From Drosophila miranda (Eukaryota > Arthropoda > Insecta > Diptera > Drosophilidae), in the NCBI RefSeq assembly GCF_003369915.1, contig NC_046673.1, positions 19,397,718-19,461,717 of the forward strand: a stretch of 64,000 nucleotides of DNA, given 5' to 3'. Positions 38,929-50,167 of the stretch are shown one piece after another (positions within the stretch are counted from its first letter, which is position 1; each line of letters begins with the position of its first letter). The position numbers were made by a program, and so were the translations under genes. The notes under the pieces are model-generated. The model did not search any database. It saw nothing but the letters and a program-made list of their open reading frames with translations, and was not told the origin of the DNA.

Positions 38929-39992
38929 AAAAAGGCAGGAGTCTCTTAGCGGAGGGTATGCCCCAGTTCAAAAACAAAATTAAAAGACTTTTGTTGCTCC
39001 TTTTTTCCAATGGACCTCCTTTAAAACGATTACAGCTGTAATTAATGCTTACTGTTCGCTTGTCGGTTTTCCGGCATCAATCTGCCACAATCTGATGCAG
39101 TTAAAACTCGATTTTAAGCAAAAATATTAGTACCATAGGTTTGTGCAACACATTAATACGACACAGCAAATGGTTTTTTTGATCACTTGAATGAAAAGCA
39201 GAAAATAAAATATTCCTGGGGAGCAGAGCTTGTATAATTACGAGTGTATATGTATGTTCATATGTTGACTATAGGAGTCCAGAATCATAAAAGAATTGGT
39301 GTCCCATTCACATGTCGCTCAACGCACATGCGACTGTGCATTCCTCATAGCTTGTGGCGACTCCCAGGGCTTACAGATTACAATCTTTACGGTGTCCTCG
39401 GCTCTTCCTTTCTCTTGTGTCGGAAGGGTTGCTGCTCATTCCCCATTTTTGATGAATCAAATTCGTCGACTGCAACTGCTTTTACAAAGGAGGCAACTCC
39501 TCCTACCACCCGTCTAACAATTGAAGTGTTATATCTTCATGCCCCACTACCTGGCTGAAGGACCTAAACAAGACCAAGTCATTGAAATCTTGGCGTTGAT
39601 GGGGGGTCAGCTCAAAAAGATATTATACAATAATATGAATGGACGCCAAATTGTGGATGGCAGTGCTCTGAGCTGGTCACATCATAAAGATGAAAATTAA
39701 CCGACAGCAAGATCAGGATTTGTTCCATCCTGTTCCAAAAATATGGACTTGGCTCCCTAACGGTAAAGTCGCGACATATTGAATTTTGGGATACAAAAAC
39801 GTATCGCTCGTACACAAGCTTGCTTGCCAGATCGTTTCCCTGCTGTACCAACAGTGAGCGATGACGAATGTCATCTAGGCGTTGACGCCAGCCAAACCGA
39901 ACGCTTTATTTTTTCATTTGTTTCTTTCTTTTCCGCACGTGCCGAACGTAATTCGGTTCTGCCGACCGTGCGCGGTAGCAGAGAACTTCGTT

Positions 39993-40165
39993 TTTATACT
40001 CGATACTCAAAATAAGTATAGGGTATATTAGATTTTTGGTGAAAATGAATGTGTGTAACGTCCAGAAGGAAGCGTTTCCGACCCCATAAATTATATATAT
40101 TCTTGATCTGCGTTAATAACCGAGTGGATATAGCCATGTCTGTACTGGCTGTCCGTCGAGTACCG
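39993..40165 (+). mobile_element. DINE-1/INE-1 5' fragment (copy 3)
   Basis: It begins with ATACTCGATACTCAAAATAA and GGGTATATTAGAT, and continues through GTAACGTCCAGAAGGAAGCG, TTTCCGACCCCATAAA and ATATATTCTTGATC to a degraded GTCTGT tract. It is the 5' part of the same family as copy 2, in the opposite orientation. Confidence 0.85.
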
Positions 40166-41011
40166 ACGAGTCTGGATCATACAAATGTAAATCCGTTACT
40201 CCACCTCTACACATCCAGGCAGCGCCATCTTTTGAAAGTTACATGAACCCAACCACTTCTACATGCTCTTTAAATACAAACAGCTTTTGCGGCGAAAAGT
40301 GGAATTTGAGCTTTTGCCGCACGCATTATACAGCACTGATTCCGCAGTGATAAAATTTAAAATTCCAAATTTGAATTTTGTTGGTGCCGTCGCATCTTTT
40401 TGACAGGCAAAGATTACAAATGAGCTTCAAATGGGTTATCATTTTCGAACATTTACTTGCGCACATACATACAATACAAACATACAGACGTGTGACGTAA
40501 CATTCAATGGATTTTCGCTAATTGATTTACTTTTACTTTTCTAGGGTAAATACTGCAATAGCACTAAACAAAAATTCACTAACTTAAAAACAATTCATGG
40601 AAATATATGATGCAAAAGTGTGGTAATAATATGTATGTAAGTATATAGAAAAAAAAGTGTATAAGAATTAATTCATATTAATAATAATAATTATCATAAA
40701 ATAAACACAGATATTTGTAGTAGACTTAAGCATAGTGGATACCCGACGGTTTAAAAAATAGATCCTTCGCTCGTTTAATTACAACATATACGGCGTGTAT
40801 AAATACAGTTTATGATTTTTGTTTGGATTTTTTGTTTTGTTTTTGGAAATAGCATTTTGGGAAACTCCAACACGCCAGCATCGTTGGATCCTTGGATGTT
40901 GTATATTCGCGCAGTCGAGTGTCCCAGTCCCAGGCGCTCGGGTCAATCGGTATATGGTATGGGCATGTGGGTATGGCTTGTGCATCCCCTCCTTAGCCCC
41001 GGTTAATGCAT
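40166..41011. other. no gene seen; includes presumed stas 3' UTR
   Basis: AT-rich sequence follows DINE-1 copy 3. The part nearest 41012 should hold the stas 3' UTR. I could not pick its poly(A) signal with confidence. Confidence 0.4.
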
Positions 41012-43375
41012 TTACGCCTTCTTCTTCTTAAACTTGTTCTTTAGGAGTCCGGGCAGGAGAGATGCGCAGGCACACACCGTCAGTATCCCCATCGAGGTCC
41101 AGGAGAAGGCCTCACTCGAACTGGTCATCTTCTGTAAGGTTTTTCCTGCCTGTATGGCGATCACCGATGGCGGCGCCACACCGCAGAACGTGCCCAGGGC
41201 GAAGGTGTGCAACGGCACTCCGATAACGGGCGAGGCTAGATTGATGAACCAATTCGGCAAAATTGGTGTCATGCGCAGGAACAGCATGTAGTTGAAGAGA
41301 CTGTCCCGATACTCCTCCACGTGCTTCGACCATTCATTGGTCTTCTTTGGCCAGAAGTGACGGATAAGGCGGCGTCCCACCAGATTCGAGAGTGTGTAGC
41401 AGAGTGTGGCCCCCAGCGCCGAACAGAAACAGATCAGGAACAGGGCGATGGGGAACTTGTAAAGGAAGCCGAGTAAAATCGACAGGAATAGTGAGCCGGG
41501 AATGGCGAATGTTTGTAGGCTGTACGAGAAGAAATTGTTAAGAGCGGGTTAAGGCATCCAACCAATCATGATATACGTTTCGACATAGGTTTTTTTAGAA
41601 ATATGCTATGCTATGACATGTTTTCTGTGTATCAGATTAAAGATCTGCCGCTGCGTAAGAGGAGGCGACGCGTGCTCGCTCTGGTGTTGTGCCGTTTATA
41701 AATAGATTTCAAGGCAGACGCTGCCAATTGACAATGGCACCCCCATCGGACCACATCTTCTAGAGCATGCACGATAACGGCAAAAGCAAGCTATATCACT
41801 CGCACGCCTGCTGCTTTGAATAATTGCCAAGCAATCAACAGAATAAACCTATATAATCGAGCGCATATAAAGTTCCGTGGGTGTTTGCTCTGGCTTTGGT
41901 TGGGGCGGCTGGTGCTCTGGGCTCTGGCTGAAAACGCAATTGAATTAAATACAAGCTCAGCTGATTTCGCTGGAACTTTGTCTGTGTGCGTGCGTTTGTG
42001 TGTGAAAACAGTTGTCGAGCAAGCCAAAAGAATGCGTCACATGACCAAAGTCCAATCAAATGAGAGAGAGAGGGAGGGAGACTTTGATTTACAGACACGG
42101 GACGGAAATGGAGAAGCACAGTGCAGTTGTGCGCTCTTACAGAGCGCTTCCTGGTCTTCTGCCCACACGTAATTAATATGCAAACTATGCGTGCCGTGCC
42201 CCGTCGCTCGAACCGATCGTGCATAATCAAGGCGACCAAAACAAATGTACGGTTGACCGTGAATAGTAGTCGGATGGCGGTCATTCTGTCTGTTTTTGGG
42301 GGCAACAGCACTACTGCGACTATTTTGAGTAATCAGGTCAAGGCTATTGCTGACAGCAGCAGAAATCTATTATCTAATCGGAAACGTGTGCCCGATTAGT
42401 ATTGCCCGTTCAGAAGATCTCTTTGAAGATTTTTCTGATTTGTGTGTGTTTGCAAAAAGGATACAATACATAGGCGACAACTACGCCGAACATCACTTCA
42501 AAGTAATACATATCCTTGTAGCGATCGAGGACTTTGGCCAGCATTTTAGCATCTTGTATATCACGCGGTATTTTCAAATGTTGCTTCTCAGACCTGAAGA
42601 GAACAGAAAACAGAGAGAAAAAAGGTGTAAACAGGCCACATCCGAGTGGGGGTATTGGTGTGAGTGTGTGCGTGTGAGAGGTGGCGTGACTTGGCAATCA
42701 TTCTATATGCCGTTTGTGTGTGGAATAAAACCCTCTCGCAAATCAACCGAGACTCACACACACCAACAGGCACACACACACGCACACAGATGTAGACCCA
42801 CATTGCAGGTGCACGAATGCGCTTTGGACACATCAGCATCATGCATTTACTCACTCATTCAATTCGGGAAATATTGCATAGACATAGCACATGGTCGCCA
42901 CACTGGCAACGAATATTGCTGCAACAATGACTAGAGATTTCTTGGTAGCCTTTCGATCATCCGCAGACATGGCCTGTTTTTGCGGTGTCTGTTGCTGTTG
43001 CTGTGGTTGTTGTTGCAATTCCTGTGGGGATTGCTGCTCCTGTTGCTGCAGGAGTTGCGCTAGCTCCTCCATCGGTGGTTTATGCTTGCCATTACTGCGC
43101 ATGGTTGTCGTTGTTGTTTCAGACCTGTCTAGATTCAGCGTCGCCATCTTATCAGTAATGGCTGAAAATAAAATAATAAAGAAAAATAGAGAGGGCGGGT
43201 ATTAGTTGCGTGTATACGCCTTGGGTTCAGTGGGTTCAGTAGCCCACCCACAGCTGATAAGCGAATGGGTGCTACCTGCGCGCTACCACTTACCACCGTT
43301 AAGTGAAGATGTGGGCAGTGCATCGCCGTTGCCACTACCGCTGGCTCTGCTGTTATTCTCCATTCGACAGGCCAT
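41012..43375 (-). CDS. stas: Stasimon, TMEM41B homologue (VTT-domain ER membrane protein)
   Basis: Coding exons read on the minus strand are 43375-43294, 43161-42855, 42593-42465 and 41519-41012. All junctions are in frame and give 341 residues. The family consists of ER lipid scramblases needed for autophagosome and lipoprotein formation; fly Stasimon is also known as a target of SMN-dependent splicing. The protein has a Gln-rich N-terminus, a first membrane segment at about 103-123, the KIPRD block, AYVFLQTFAIPGS at the exon 3/4 junction, and the VTT region with RMTPILPNWFINLASPV and GTFCGVAPPS. It ends in KKKA, which fits a dilysine ER-retrieval signal. I chose the ATG at 43375 because the first exon joins in frame. 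A downstream in-frame ATG at 43147 would give a 309-residue form. Confidence 0.93.
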
Positions 43376-43990
43376 GACGCGACACACGTAAAGATTAGCT
43401 GTTTTTTTGTTTTTGTTTTTCAAATCCAGCTGCACGTAAAAAATACTTGTAAGGGAGGGGCGGCGGCTTTCAGAAGGGTGTGTGTGGGCGTGAATCTGTG
43501 GTCTCTGGCTGTTTGTATTTCCTTTGTACTATATTTGAGACATTTAGCATTTAGCGTCTAAGCAAAAATTAGCAACGGCTTTTGTTGTTGGACAGAACCG
43601 AAAATACGTATATACATATGCAATATATATATATATATATGTATGTACGTGCGTATGTGTGTTTGCGGATCTGTGCGAAGGTATTTTTTTGTATATTTGC
43701 GCGCCAGTAATTGTATGTTTCACGCTCTTTTTTGCTCTCGATGATGTTTGTAAGTGTGTATGTATTCCAGTCACAATTTAATCAATAAAAAAACAAATTA
43801 AGGGAACTCACGAACACAATATCTTTATTTCATCTTACTAGACCGAAAAACGACTGTTCACATTTGTACTAATTTAGTTTCTAAGTGACGTTGATCGCGC
43901 GGGCGCTGACGAAAATGCTTAATTAACATCACACACACGCAGTCCCTTTTGCTAAAAACAACAAAATTGTTTACGAAACACACAGCAGTG
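43376..43990 (-). other. stas: predicted stas 5' UTR and first intron
   Basis: The first coding exon begins at 43429, after the acceptor ACGTGCAG. A likely non-coding first exon runs from about 43990 to a GTGAGT donor at 43806-43811. The interval between them holds a (TA)n tract near 43627-43640 and no coding sequence. The DRE motif at 43996 marks the probable promoter. Confidence 0.45.
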
Positions 43991-43995
43991 TGGCT

Positions 43996-44003
43996 TATCG
44001 ATA
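43996..44003 (-). promoter_or_regulatory. DRE motif (TATCGATA) of the stas promoter
   Basis: The perfect DREF-binding palindrome lies just upstream of the predicted stas first exon. A GGTCAGACC-type Motif-1-like box follows about 20 bases further upstream on the minus strand. Both are typical of housekeeping fly promoters. The motif also forms one end of a dispersed repeat. Confidence 0.55.
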
Positions 44004-44425
44004 CAATATACGGTCTGACCCTTTGAAATATACCGAAATATACCGTAAATATAACGATGGAGAAAATTAATTTAGCCCACTTAACTTGAGTAGACCTCGT
44101 ATAATAATACTGTTTTTACATTTTTCTTGTAGACTCATTTCTCTTCTCTTTTCCTTCCTGCATCGTATATTAATACCCACTGGTCTACAATGGGTTAATC
44201 GTTCTCTGTCCATGATCGGAAATAATATTCCTCGACTTTGATATTCGGTTGAATATTACTAGCTAGCTAAACCTCAGAATTTCAATTATAAGTATTCTCT
44301 TTTATTAGATTGTTTATAAACCATAATTTAAAAAAAAGGCCAACAAACATGTAAATTTGAACGTGTTATCTACACGGTAATGACACATATTCTACATATA
44401 AACTAGGTGTTTATGGACCTTTTTA
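43996..44425 (+). repeat. dispersed repeat, copy A (about 430 bp)
   Basis: It starts with TATCGATA, then GGTCTGACC and ATATACCG direct repeats. TTAGCCCACT, TACCCACTGGTC and AATGGGTTAATCGTTC follow, then GATATTCGGTTGA, TACTAGCTAGCT and ACACATATTCTACATAT. The same ordered blocks recur in copies B, C and D of this window. No coding frame and no clear terminal inverted repeat were seen. It may be a non-autonomous transposon or a duplicated promoter unit. Confidence 0.75.
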
Positions 44426-44565
44426 GACTCCATTTCTTTTATTTAATGTTAAAATACTGTTTTCCAAGCTGATTTGAAACTTAATCAATAATGAAAAGAG
44501 CAGCCCAATCAACCAATAGATTTAAAACATTTATTCAATCTCTCTAACCTCCAATAAAGAGATGT

Positions 44566-44754
44566 TTAAGCATAAAAAGTAATTTTACGGGTTTCAATGC
44601 GGTCCTGCTCACTGCTCACAACTTGAACAGACGCCGTTGAAGATTCAGGAGACCAGAAACTAGAGGAATAATCGTCATCTGAATGGCTTGCCCATGATGC
44701 AGGTATAAATTGATAGTATCTTGGCCACTGGCCACTGGTTTCTGTAGAACATTT
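44566..44754 (-). other. in-frame extension of the small gene beyond its TAA
   Basis: The reading frame of the gene at 44755-45349 continues after its TAA for 62 codons to a second TAA (44566-44568). The extension is protein-like, with aromatic, acidic and Ser-rich segments such as WPRYYQFIPASW and HSDDDYSSSFWSPESS. An AATAAA on the minus strand (44531-44536) lies about 30 bases after its end, as expected if the true coding end is 44566. A TTCTACAG acceptor overlaps the start of the extension, but no good matching donor is visible. A hidden intron, stop read-through or a recent nonsense change are all possible. Confidence 0.45.
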
Positions 44755-45349
44755 TTAAAGTTGATGTGGGAAAAACTTCATATAAAATCCTTTAAACGCA
44801 GGTTGTTTAAAACTCCTCTTTGAAGATTTTCCCAGATCAACTTTAATTTTGTTTGGAAAACAAAATGCTTGTAATAGTTTGCTCCCAGGACTGCGGCCAG
44901 CTGAAGACTTCCTCTCAGACAAGCAAGCCGATGTGGAGTCCAATACTACATATGGTGCGGAATACAGTCCGGTCCGGGCTTGACCGAAACGTCAGCCGAA
45001 CAAACCAAGTCAAGTTTCCAGGTGTGAAGCAGGCAATCTAAGTACTGATAAATCAAGTAAAGACTGTACTGCCGTTAAATAGCCAATAATGGATGGTGCA
45101 CGAACGATTAAGACACAATTTTTCAGAAAGCAATCGTTTCCCTGTATGTCAAACATATAGATATATGAAAGAAACGTTTTGCCAGCACCACTATTTACTC
45201 TTACCATTGCCCCTTACGCTAGCTGAGCCTGCAATGTATTTTAATTTTGAAGAACTTTTCCTGTACGAACAATTTAAAGACGGAACTGATTTATGAACGA
45301 AATAAACTGACAAATAACATTTTTCGATATTTTCAAAACCAATTTTCAT
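44755..45349 (-). CDS. uncharacterised small gene, three coding exons
   Basis: The proposed exons on the minus strand are 45349-45205, 45141-45070 and 44978-44755, giving 146 residues to the TAA. The first ATG follows an in-frame TAA. Intron 1 is 63 bases with strong signals (GTAAGA...CATACAG). Intron 2 is 91 bases with a fair donor (GTACAG) and a weak acceptor (GGTCAAG), yet it keeps the frame. The product is basic, with Ser/Lys-rich segments (KSSSKLKYIAGSASVRG, SERKSSAGRSPGSK) and a C-terminal KQPAFKGFYMKFFPHQL. No domain is recognised. TATCGATA at 45393 fits a promoter. The gene lies between stas and the CCDC137-like gene, all on the same strand. A pseudogene cannot be excluded because of the in-frame stop. 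Confidence 0.5.
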
Positions 45350-45392
45350 AACCAATTATGTCAAAAAGCAGCTCTACTGTCACTATCGATGC

Positions 45393-45400
45393 TATCGATA
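45393..45400 (-). promoter_or_regulatory. DRE motif upstream of the small gene
   Basis: TATCGATA, with a second near copy (TATCGATG) about 10 bases away, lies 45-55 bases upstream of the proposed ATG on the minus strand. Confidence 0.5.
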
Positions 45401-45536
45401 TTACCGCACAAGGCTGATTCATTCAAATATTTATACAAAAATTATCAATAATTATTATATAGTATTATAAAAAAAAATATAACATTTTAATTGTTTTCAA
45501 GTCTAAAATTGAAAGAGTTGTAACTAAGAATTAATA

Positions 45537-46607
45537 TCATGTATTTTTCTCAGCCTTATGCTCTTTCAGCTTCCGATACAGCAAGACCATCTTTTCGCGT
45601 TCGGTCTCCAGCATGGACCGCATGCCGATGGGCAGATCCTTGCGCTTGCCCTTCATTTGCATTTTTAGGGATACCTTGGGAGACTTCTTGGGGGTGTGGG
45701 GAGTGCCGGTGGGTTTGGCTGCTATGGGACTATCAGCCTCAGGACTGGCGGATGCCTGCTGCCCCGGATCCAACAAGGATTTGAGCAGCAGATTCGACTT
45801 GCGACCGGGCCGGGCAGTAGTATCGTCTCTTGTCGCCTTGCGAGGACGTGTCTTCAACGATGGCGGTGCGTGTACAATATCTCCGAAGGCGAATGTATCA
45901 CGTTTGTACTCCACAATCGGAGAATTTTCATCGTCAGACGACTTCTCTTCTTTGGCCTCCTTGAAGGCGCGCTTGATTAGCTCCTTGCTGGTCTTTGCAT
46001 CCATGGTGGGCTTTTGGTTCGCCTTTTTGCGGCCGCCCTTTTTTCCTGCGTTGCGCTGCTCCTTCTGCTTCTGCTTGAGCAGCTCGTCAATTTCGTTTTT
46101 GGGCCGTTTCTGGACTGTTATTTCACCCGTCTTGGGGTTGCGTATCACACTAACTCCGTACTTGGCCTCGTATTGGGCCTCACGCACCGAGGCATTGGTA
46201 ATACGGTTTACGCGGCGCAGATAGTCCGTGTCCGTCTCATTGGCAAACTGCTTAATGTTGCGTGTGTTTTTCGAGGCACTCTGTTTGTCCGACGATTTCG
46301 TGGAGGACTTGGGCTTGTCCTCCTTCCCGATTTCGCCTAGTTTCAGTTTCTTGCCGGCCTTGGCCCCGTCTGCCAACTGTTGGAACTGCTTGAATTTGAA
46401 CGAGACATGCTGTTCATCGCTCTTAGTAGGTGGATTGTTCGTCACTTTGGACAGCCTGTAGGGGAGGAACAACATTTCAGTGCTATTTGGGATGCCACGG
46501 TGGATTGGGATGGAATGGACTCACTTCTTTTCCCTCTGTTCTTGTTGCTTGAGAGGATCACGGATGCCGTGATGCTTGCGCACTGGTATTTTCCGTGCTC
46601 GAGCCAT
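45537..46607 (-). CDS. CCDC137-like nuclear/nucleolar protein
   Basis: Two coding exons, 46607-46525 and 46455-45537, join in frame to 333 residues. The intron of 69 bases has GTGAGT and a CTACAG acceptor. The N-terminus reads MARARKIPVRKHHGIRDPLK. Following segments include FKFKQFQQLADGAK and ETDTDYLRRVNRITN, a Lys-rich coiled-coil middle (RPKNEIDELLKQKQKEQRN) and a C-terminal MRSMLETEREKMVLLYRKLK. The layout and charge resemble the CCDC137 (RaRF) family, nuclear proteins linked to chromosomes and the nucleolus. The exact function in flies is unknown to me. An open frame starting at 46475 is an artefact of intron read-through. Confidence 0.75.
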
Positions 46608-47074
46608 TATTTGTGATTGTGGGTCGAACTCGTGGTTTTATTTACGCTAAAACGTAGCAGCCTGGTCATTGATATCGATCAATGACTATCGATGTTTCAC
46701 GTTCGTTCAGTGCTGAAAAACTATATTTTTTGTTCGAAATAATTAGCGCGAAGATGAATTTGGGTAGAAATTATAATTACGATTGAAAGTATTTTTTACA
46801 AGTGTTTTAATTCAAATTTTATCAAATATGAACTGAAGCTCTTGGTATTAGAAATAGATATACACTAAGGGTAGATTAATAAACAAATTTGTGTTTCATA
46901 GAAACTTTTAAAATGTTGACTTGAAATAATTAAGGTAGATTTATGTATTATGGTTTCGTTTCTTAAATGATTTTGAATTCTGGTACCCACTAATTATGTT
47001 AATCAATGTATTTCTACGATTGTGAACCATTTAATGGCAGAAGGTGTGGCTGCTTATGTTGATCCAATCATGGG
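46608..47074. other. intergenic: promoter of CCDC137-like gene and 3' flank of the coiled-coil gene
   Basis: ATCGAT motifs near 46670-46700 probably belong to the promoter of the CCDC137-like gene. The rest is AT-rich and holds nothing else recognised. Confidence 0.4.
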
Positions 47075-48726
47075 CTATAGGTTATATCCGTTCTTTGTCT
47101 CATCCTCGTTGTTGTCGTCGCTAAAGTTTAGCATGAAATCGTCATTGAGATCCAGGTTGTTATCGCCGTTGGATTCTGAGAAATGAAAGGAGGTGCCATT
47201 CGGGGTAATCATACTATTTGAGTCCTGCTGATAGCTTAACGGCGACGAAGGACGCACAAACTGAGACTCCTCTGACCCGACCGCAACTGCTGGCTGTTGT
47301 TCCTTCTTTGCTCCTTCCGAAGTCTCTGCTTTACTATCGATTTCCATGACATTTTCCTGTTCTTGGTTTTCAAGGCTTGGAAATAAATTTGAAAAATCCT
47401 TAAAGCCCGTGGACGTGGACTGGACAACATTGGCGGCAATTTCTTGCGGGGCCAATAGTCGTATGTCGACAGCTGGGAGTATCTCCACTTGAGTAACTTT
47501 TGCCTTTTTTGGTCGCGTGGCCGAGTCCAAGTCCGTGTAAAAGTCCTTCAGGGAATCATCAATTGCTTTGGTGAATGTCGATCCCAATGCTCCGTCATCG
47601 TTCTCGTTGTAGCTTGAGGCGGAGCCAGCCGGAGACGGTGCAAAGTGCACCAGTTTGGTGGGACTTGCAACGCGCTTGCGCTCGCCCTCTTGCTTCTCCA
47701 CCAATATGGAGCGCATTGGTGGCGCCTCCTCGCGATCTTCGAACTCCGGTTTTTTGGCGCCTTTGAGAAAGTCCGTGATAAAAGTCATGGCCGACTTCAG
47801 AATCATGTTGCTGGCCTCTGCCATTACAGAGGGACGTGCCGCAGGAAGGCGTTCTACGGGTTTCGTCCACTTTTGAACATTTGTAATGCGCGGCTTAATC
47901 TTCTGTGGATGTGGAAATATGTGAATGAAAAACGCTTCGATTTGACTTGAGCATTTGATCGGGTACCAACCTCATCTCGCACCTGGTGGATCTCATTTCT
48001 CAACTTGAGTATATAGACTATCTTCTTGTTGCGATAGGCTGTGGAGGATTTAATTTTGTTACTCCACTGTAGAAGCATGGCATGTATTTCCCTTTCGTTA
48101 CGCAACAGCTCATCTGCGGCCTCATTCATGGTGCGTCGCATCTGGCGGAAATTTTGCACTGAAATGTGGAAATAAAAAATTGATATAGTCATTGCCCTTT
48201 TTGCACATATCGAACTCGAATATTACCAATTTGTCGACTCTCTAAGGCCGCCTGGCTCTCGTGAACGGTGCCGCATCGTTTCTCCACGTCTTTGATCTCC
48301 TCCATGACCGCCCCCTGCTTGAGGTGTACAGTTAATCGCAGAATGTCTTGGATTTGTGCTTCAGTCATGTGGTTTTCTATGTCCAGGATACGGCCATAGC
48401 AGGCAGTCGCTATTTTGGCTGCCAGCTCTGTCTCGAACCTGCACTCCTCCATGGATTTAGCCGCCTTTCTCACCAGTTTCGCATCTACTTTCTGATCCTC
48501 TAGCTGTAACAGTAGTCCTGTGTAGTAAAAAATGTTTGTGGGTGTGTGTGAGTATAAGTGCGGGAATGTGTTTATTTTATTGCGGAGCTTGCGTACGGTT
48601 TACGCTGTGCTTCAGTTTTTTATTCTGCTGCAGTGCTTCTTCGAACTCCTGCATAGACTGGCCTATTTTGGGATATCTGGCGAACATATTGCCCATGTGC
48701 GCCATTACTGCCGGCATTTTATCCAT
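47075..48726 (-). CDS. coiled-coil protein with acidic tail; possibly the synaptonemal-complex protein Corolla
   Basis: Four coding exons, 48726-48597, 48517-48227, 48158-47971 and 47902-47075, join in frame to 478 residues. The ATG at 48726 has a good context (AAAACATGG). The first 200 residues are rich in charged heptads (MQEFEEALQQNKKLK, LQLEDQKVDAKLVRKAAK, NEREIHAMLLQWSNKI) and should form coiled coils. The second half is disordered and acidic, ending in DDFMLNFSDDNNEDETKNGY. No enzymatic motif is present. From its X location near stas and its architecture it could be the orthologue of corolla, which is fast-evolving, but I cannot confirm this by sequence. It is divergent from ND-24, with 400 bases between the two ATGs. 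Confidence 0.8.
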
Positions 48727-49126
48727 GTTTTCAGTTTATTTTAATTTCGTTTTGTCGCAATGGCGTCGTTTCGGTTAGGATTGAATTTGATCGATAGGTA
48801 GCCGCCTCGATTTATCCTCTGCAGTACTGGAAAACGCTTAGCAAATACTATCGGTATGTGGTTTTTATTGTTATTATTATATTTAATGCCAGAGAATACG
48901 GTAAAACTAACGTTTTATAAAAAAAGAAACAAAAAGCTTTTAGTGCTTTTACGTGGACAATAATTTGTAACGCACGTATCGCTCTACTCTGGCAGCGCAG
49001 AACAGTGCTGTAAAGCGTGCACTGAAACAGCTGTAAGCGGTGCTTGTTGAAAACCGACTATATTTTCATATAACAGCAAATTTTCACATTGCCTTCGTAG
49101 AGTTGTTTCGACTGGGAAAAGCTAAA
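48727..49126. promoter_or_regulatory. bidirectional promoter region
   Basis: The 400 bases between the ATG of the coiled-coil gene (minus) and the ATG of ND-24 (plus) must hold both transcription starts. An ATCGATAG motif near 48789 and an ACTATCGGTATG motif near 48847 lie on the coiled-coil gene side. No TATA box is evident. Confidence 0.5.
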
Positions 49127-50111
49127 ATGCTGACGAGTTGTGCCTCGAAGACGCTGGCCGCCGTGGTAAGTAGCAGTAGCCCAGGGCGGCCCCACCACTG
49201 CCAATGACACGGATAGCCAGTCGCCTCCGTGGGTTATATAATTTAGGCATAGAAAAACAATAACATTTAACATCCTGCCCATCGTACGTTTGCAGCGCGG
49301 CGGCATGCGCGCCATTGCCACCAGCGGTGTCCAGCGCAGCGACAATCTGTTTGTGCATCGCGACACACCGGAGGACAATCCCAACATACCGTTCGAGTTC
49401 ACGGCGGAGAACAAGAAGCGTGTGGAGGCCATCATGAGCATCTATCCGGAGGGGCACAAGCGCGGCGCCATGATCCCGCTGCTGGATTTGGCCCAGCGCC
49501 AGTACGGCTGGCTGCCATTATCGGCCATGCACAAGGTGGCCGAGATCCTTGAACTCCCAAACATGCGCGTCTACGAGGTGGCCACATTCTACACAATGTT
49601 CTTGCGCAAGCCCACCGGAAAGTACCACATTCAGGTGTGCACCACAACACCCTGCTGGCTGCGTGGATCCGATGAGATCCTCGAGACATGCAAGAAGCAG
49701 CTGGGCATCGGCATCGGGGAGATCAGCAAGGACAAGAAGTTCACCATCTCCGAGGTGGAGTGCCTGGGTGCATGTGTCAATGCACCCATGGTGGCGGTCA
49801 ACGATGATTACTATGTAAGTGAACAGTGGACAGCACATAATTAAAATATATCTTTAACCCTTTGTCTTTTGCAGGAGGATCTGACCGCCAAAGATATGCA
49901 GGATATACTGCGGGATCTGAAAGCAGACAAGATATCGCCACCTGGTCCACGCAATGGGCGCTTCGCTAGCGAGCCCAAGGGCAAGCCCACATCATTAACC
50001 GAAGAGCCTAAGGAGGCTGGTTTCGCTGTCCAACGTTGCGTAGAATTTGGGGATGAGCCGGAAAAAGACGAAAAAGGAGGGCCCGGAAAGGAAGCCCCCA
50101 AAAAGCCTTAG
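49127..50111 (+). CDS. ND-24: NADH:ubiquinone oxidoreductase 24-kDa subunit (NDUFV2)
   Basis: Three coding exons, 49127-49165, 49296-49814 and 49875-50111, join in frame to 264 residues. The protein is a core subunit of the complex I N-module in the mitochondrial matrix and carries the [2Fe-2S] cluster N1a. Cluster ligands are visible as C128 and C133 in CTTTPC and C169 and C173 in CLGAC. The N-terminus is basic and hydroxylated, as expected for a mitochondrial targeting peptide, and exon 1 encodes only its first 13 residues. The thioredoxin-like core ([17 protein letters not shown]) is well conserved. The C-terminus after GRFASEPKG is longer than in mammals and ends in a Lys/Glu/Pro-rich tail. 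D. melanogaster has an X-linked ND-24 and a paralogue elsewhere; I assume the former. Confidence 0.95.
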
Positions 50112-50161
50112 GTTAGGCTTCAGGGCAAATCCTATATACAGATTGTCGAAGGAAAAAGTTA

Positions 50162-50167
50162 AATAAA
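50162..50167 (+). terminator. ND-24 poly(A) signal
   Basis: AATAAA lies 50 bases after the ND-24 stop codon, a usual spacing. Confidence 0.7.

Noticed and set aside
39244..39558. 104-codon plus-strand open frame near DINE-1 copies
   Set aside because: No family recognised, and it lies in repeat-rich sequence without splice or promoter support.
45613..46224. 203-codon plus-strand open frame
   Set aside because: Antisense to the CCDC137-like gene, which has an in-frame two-exon model.
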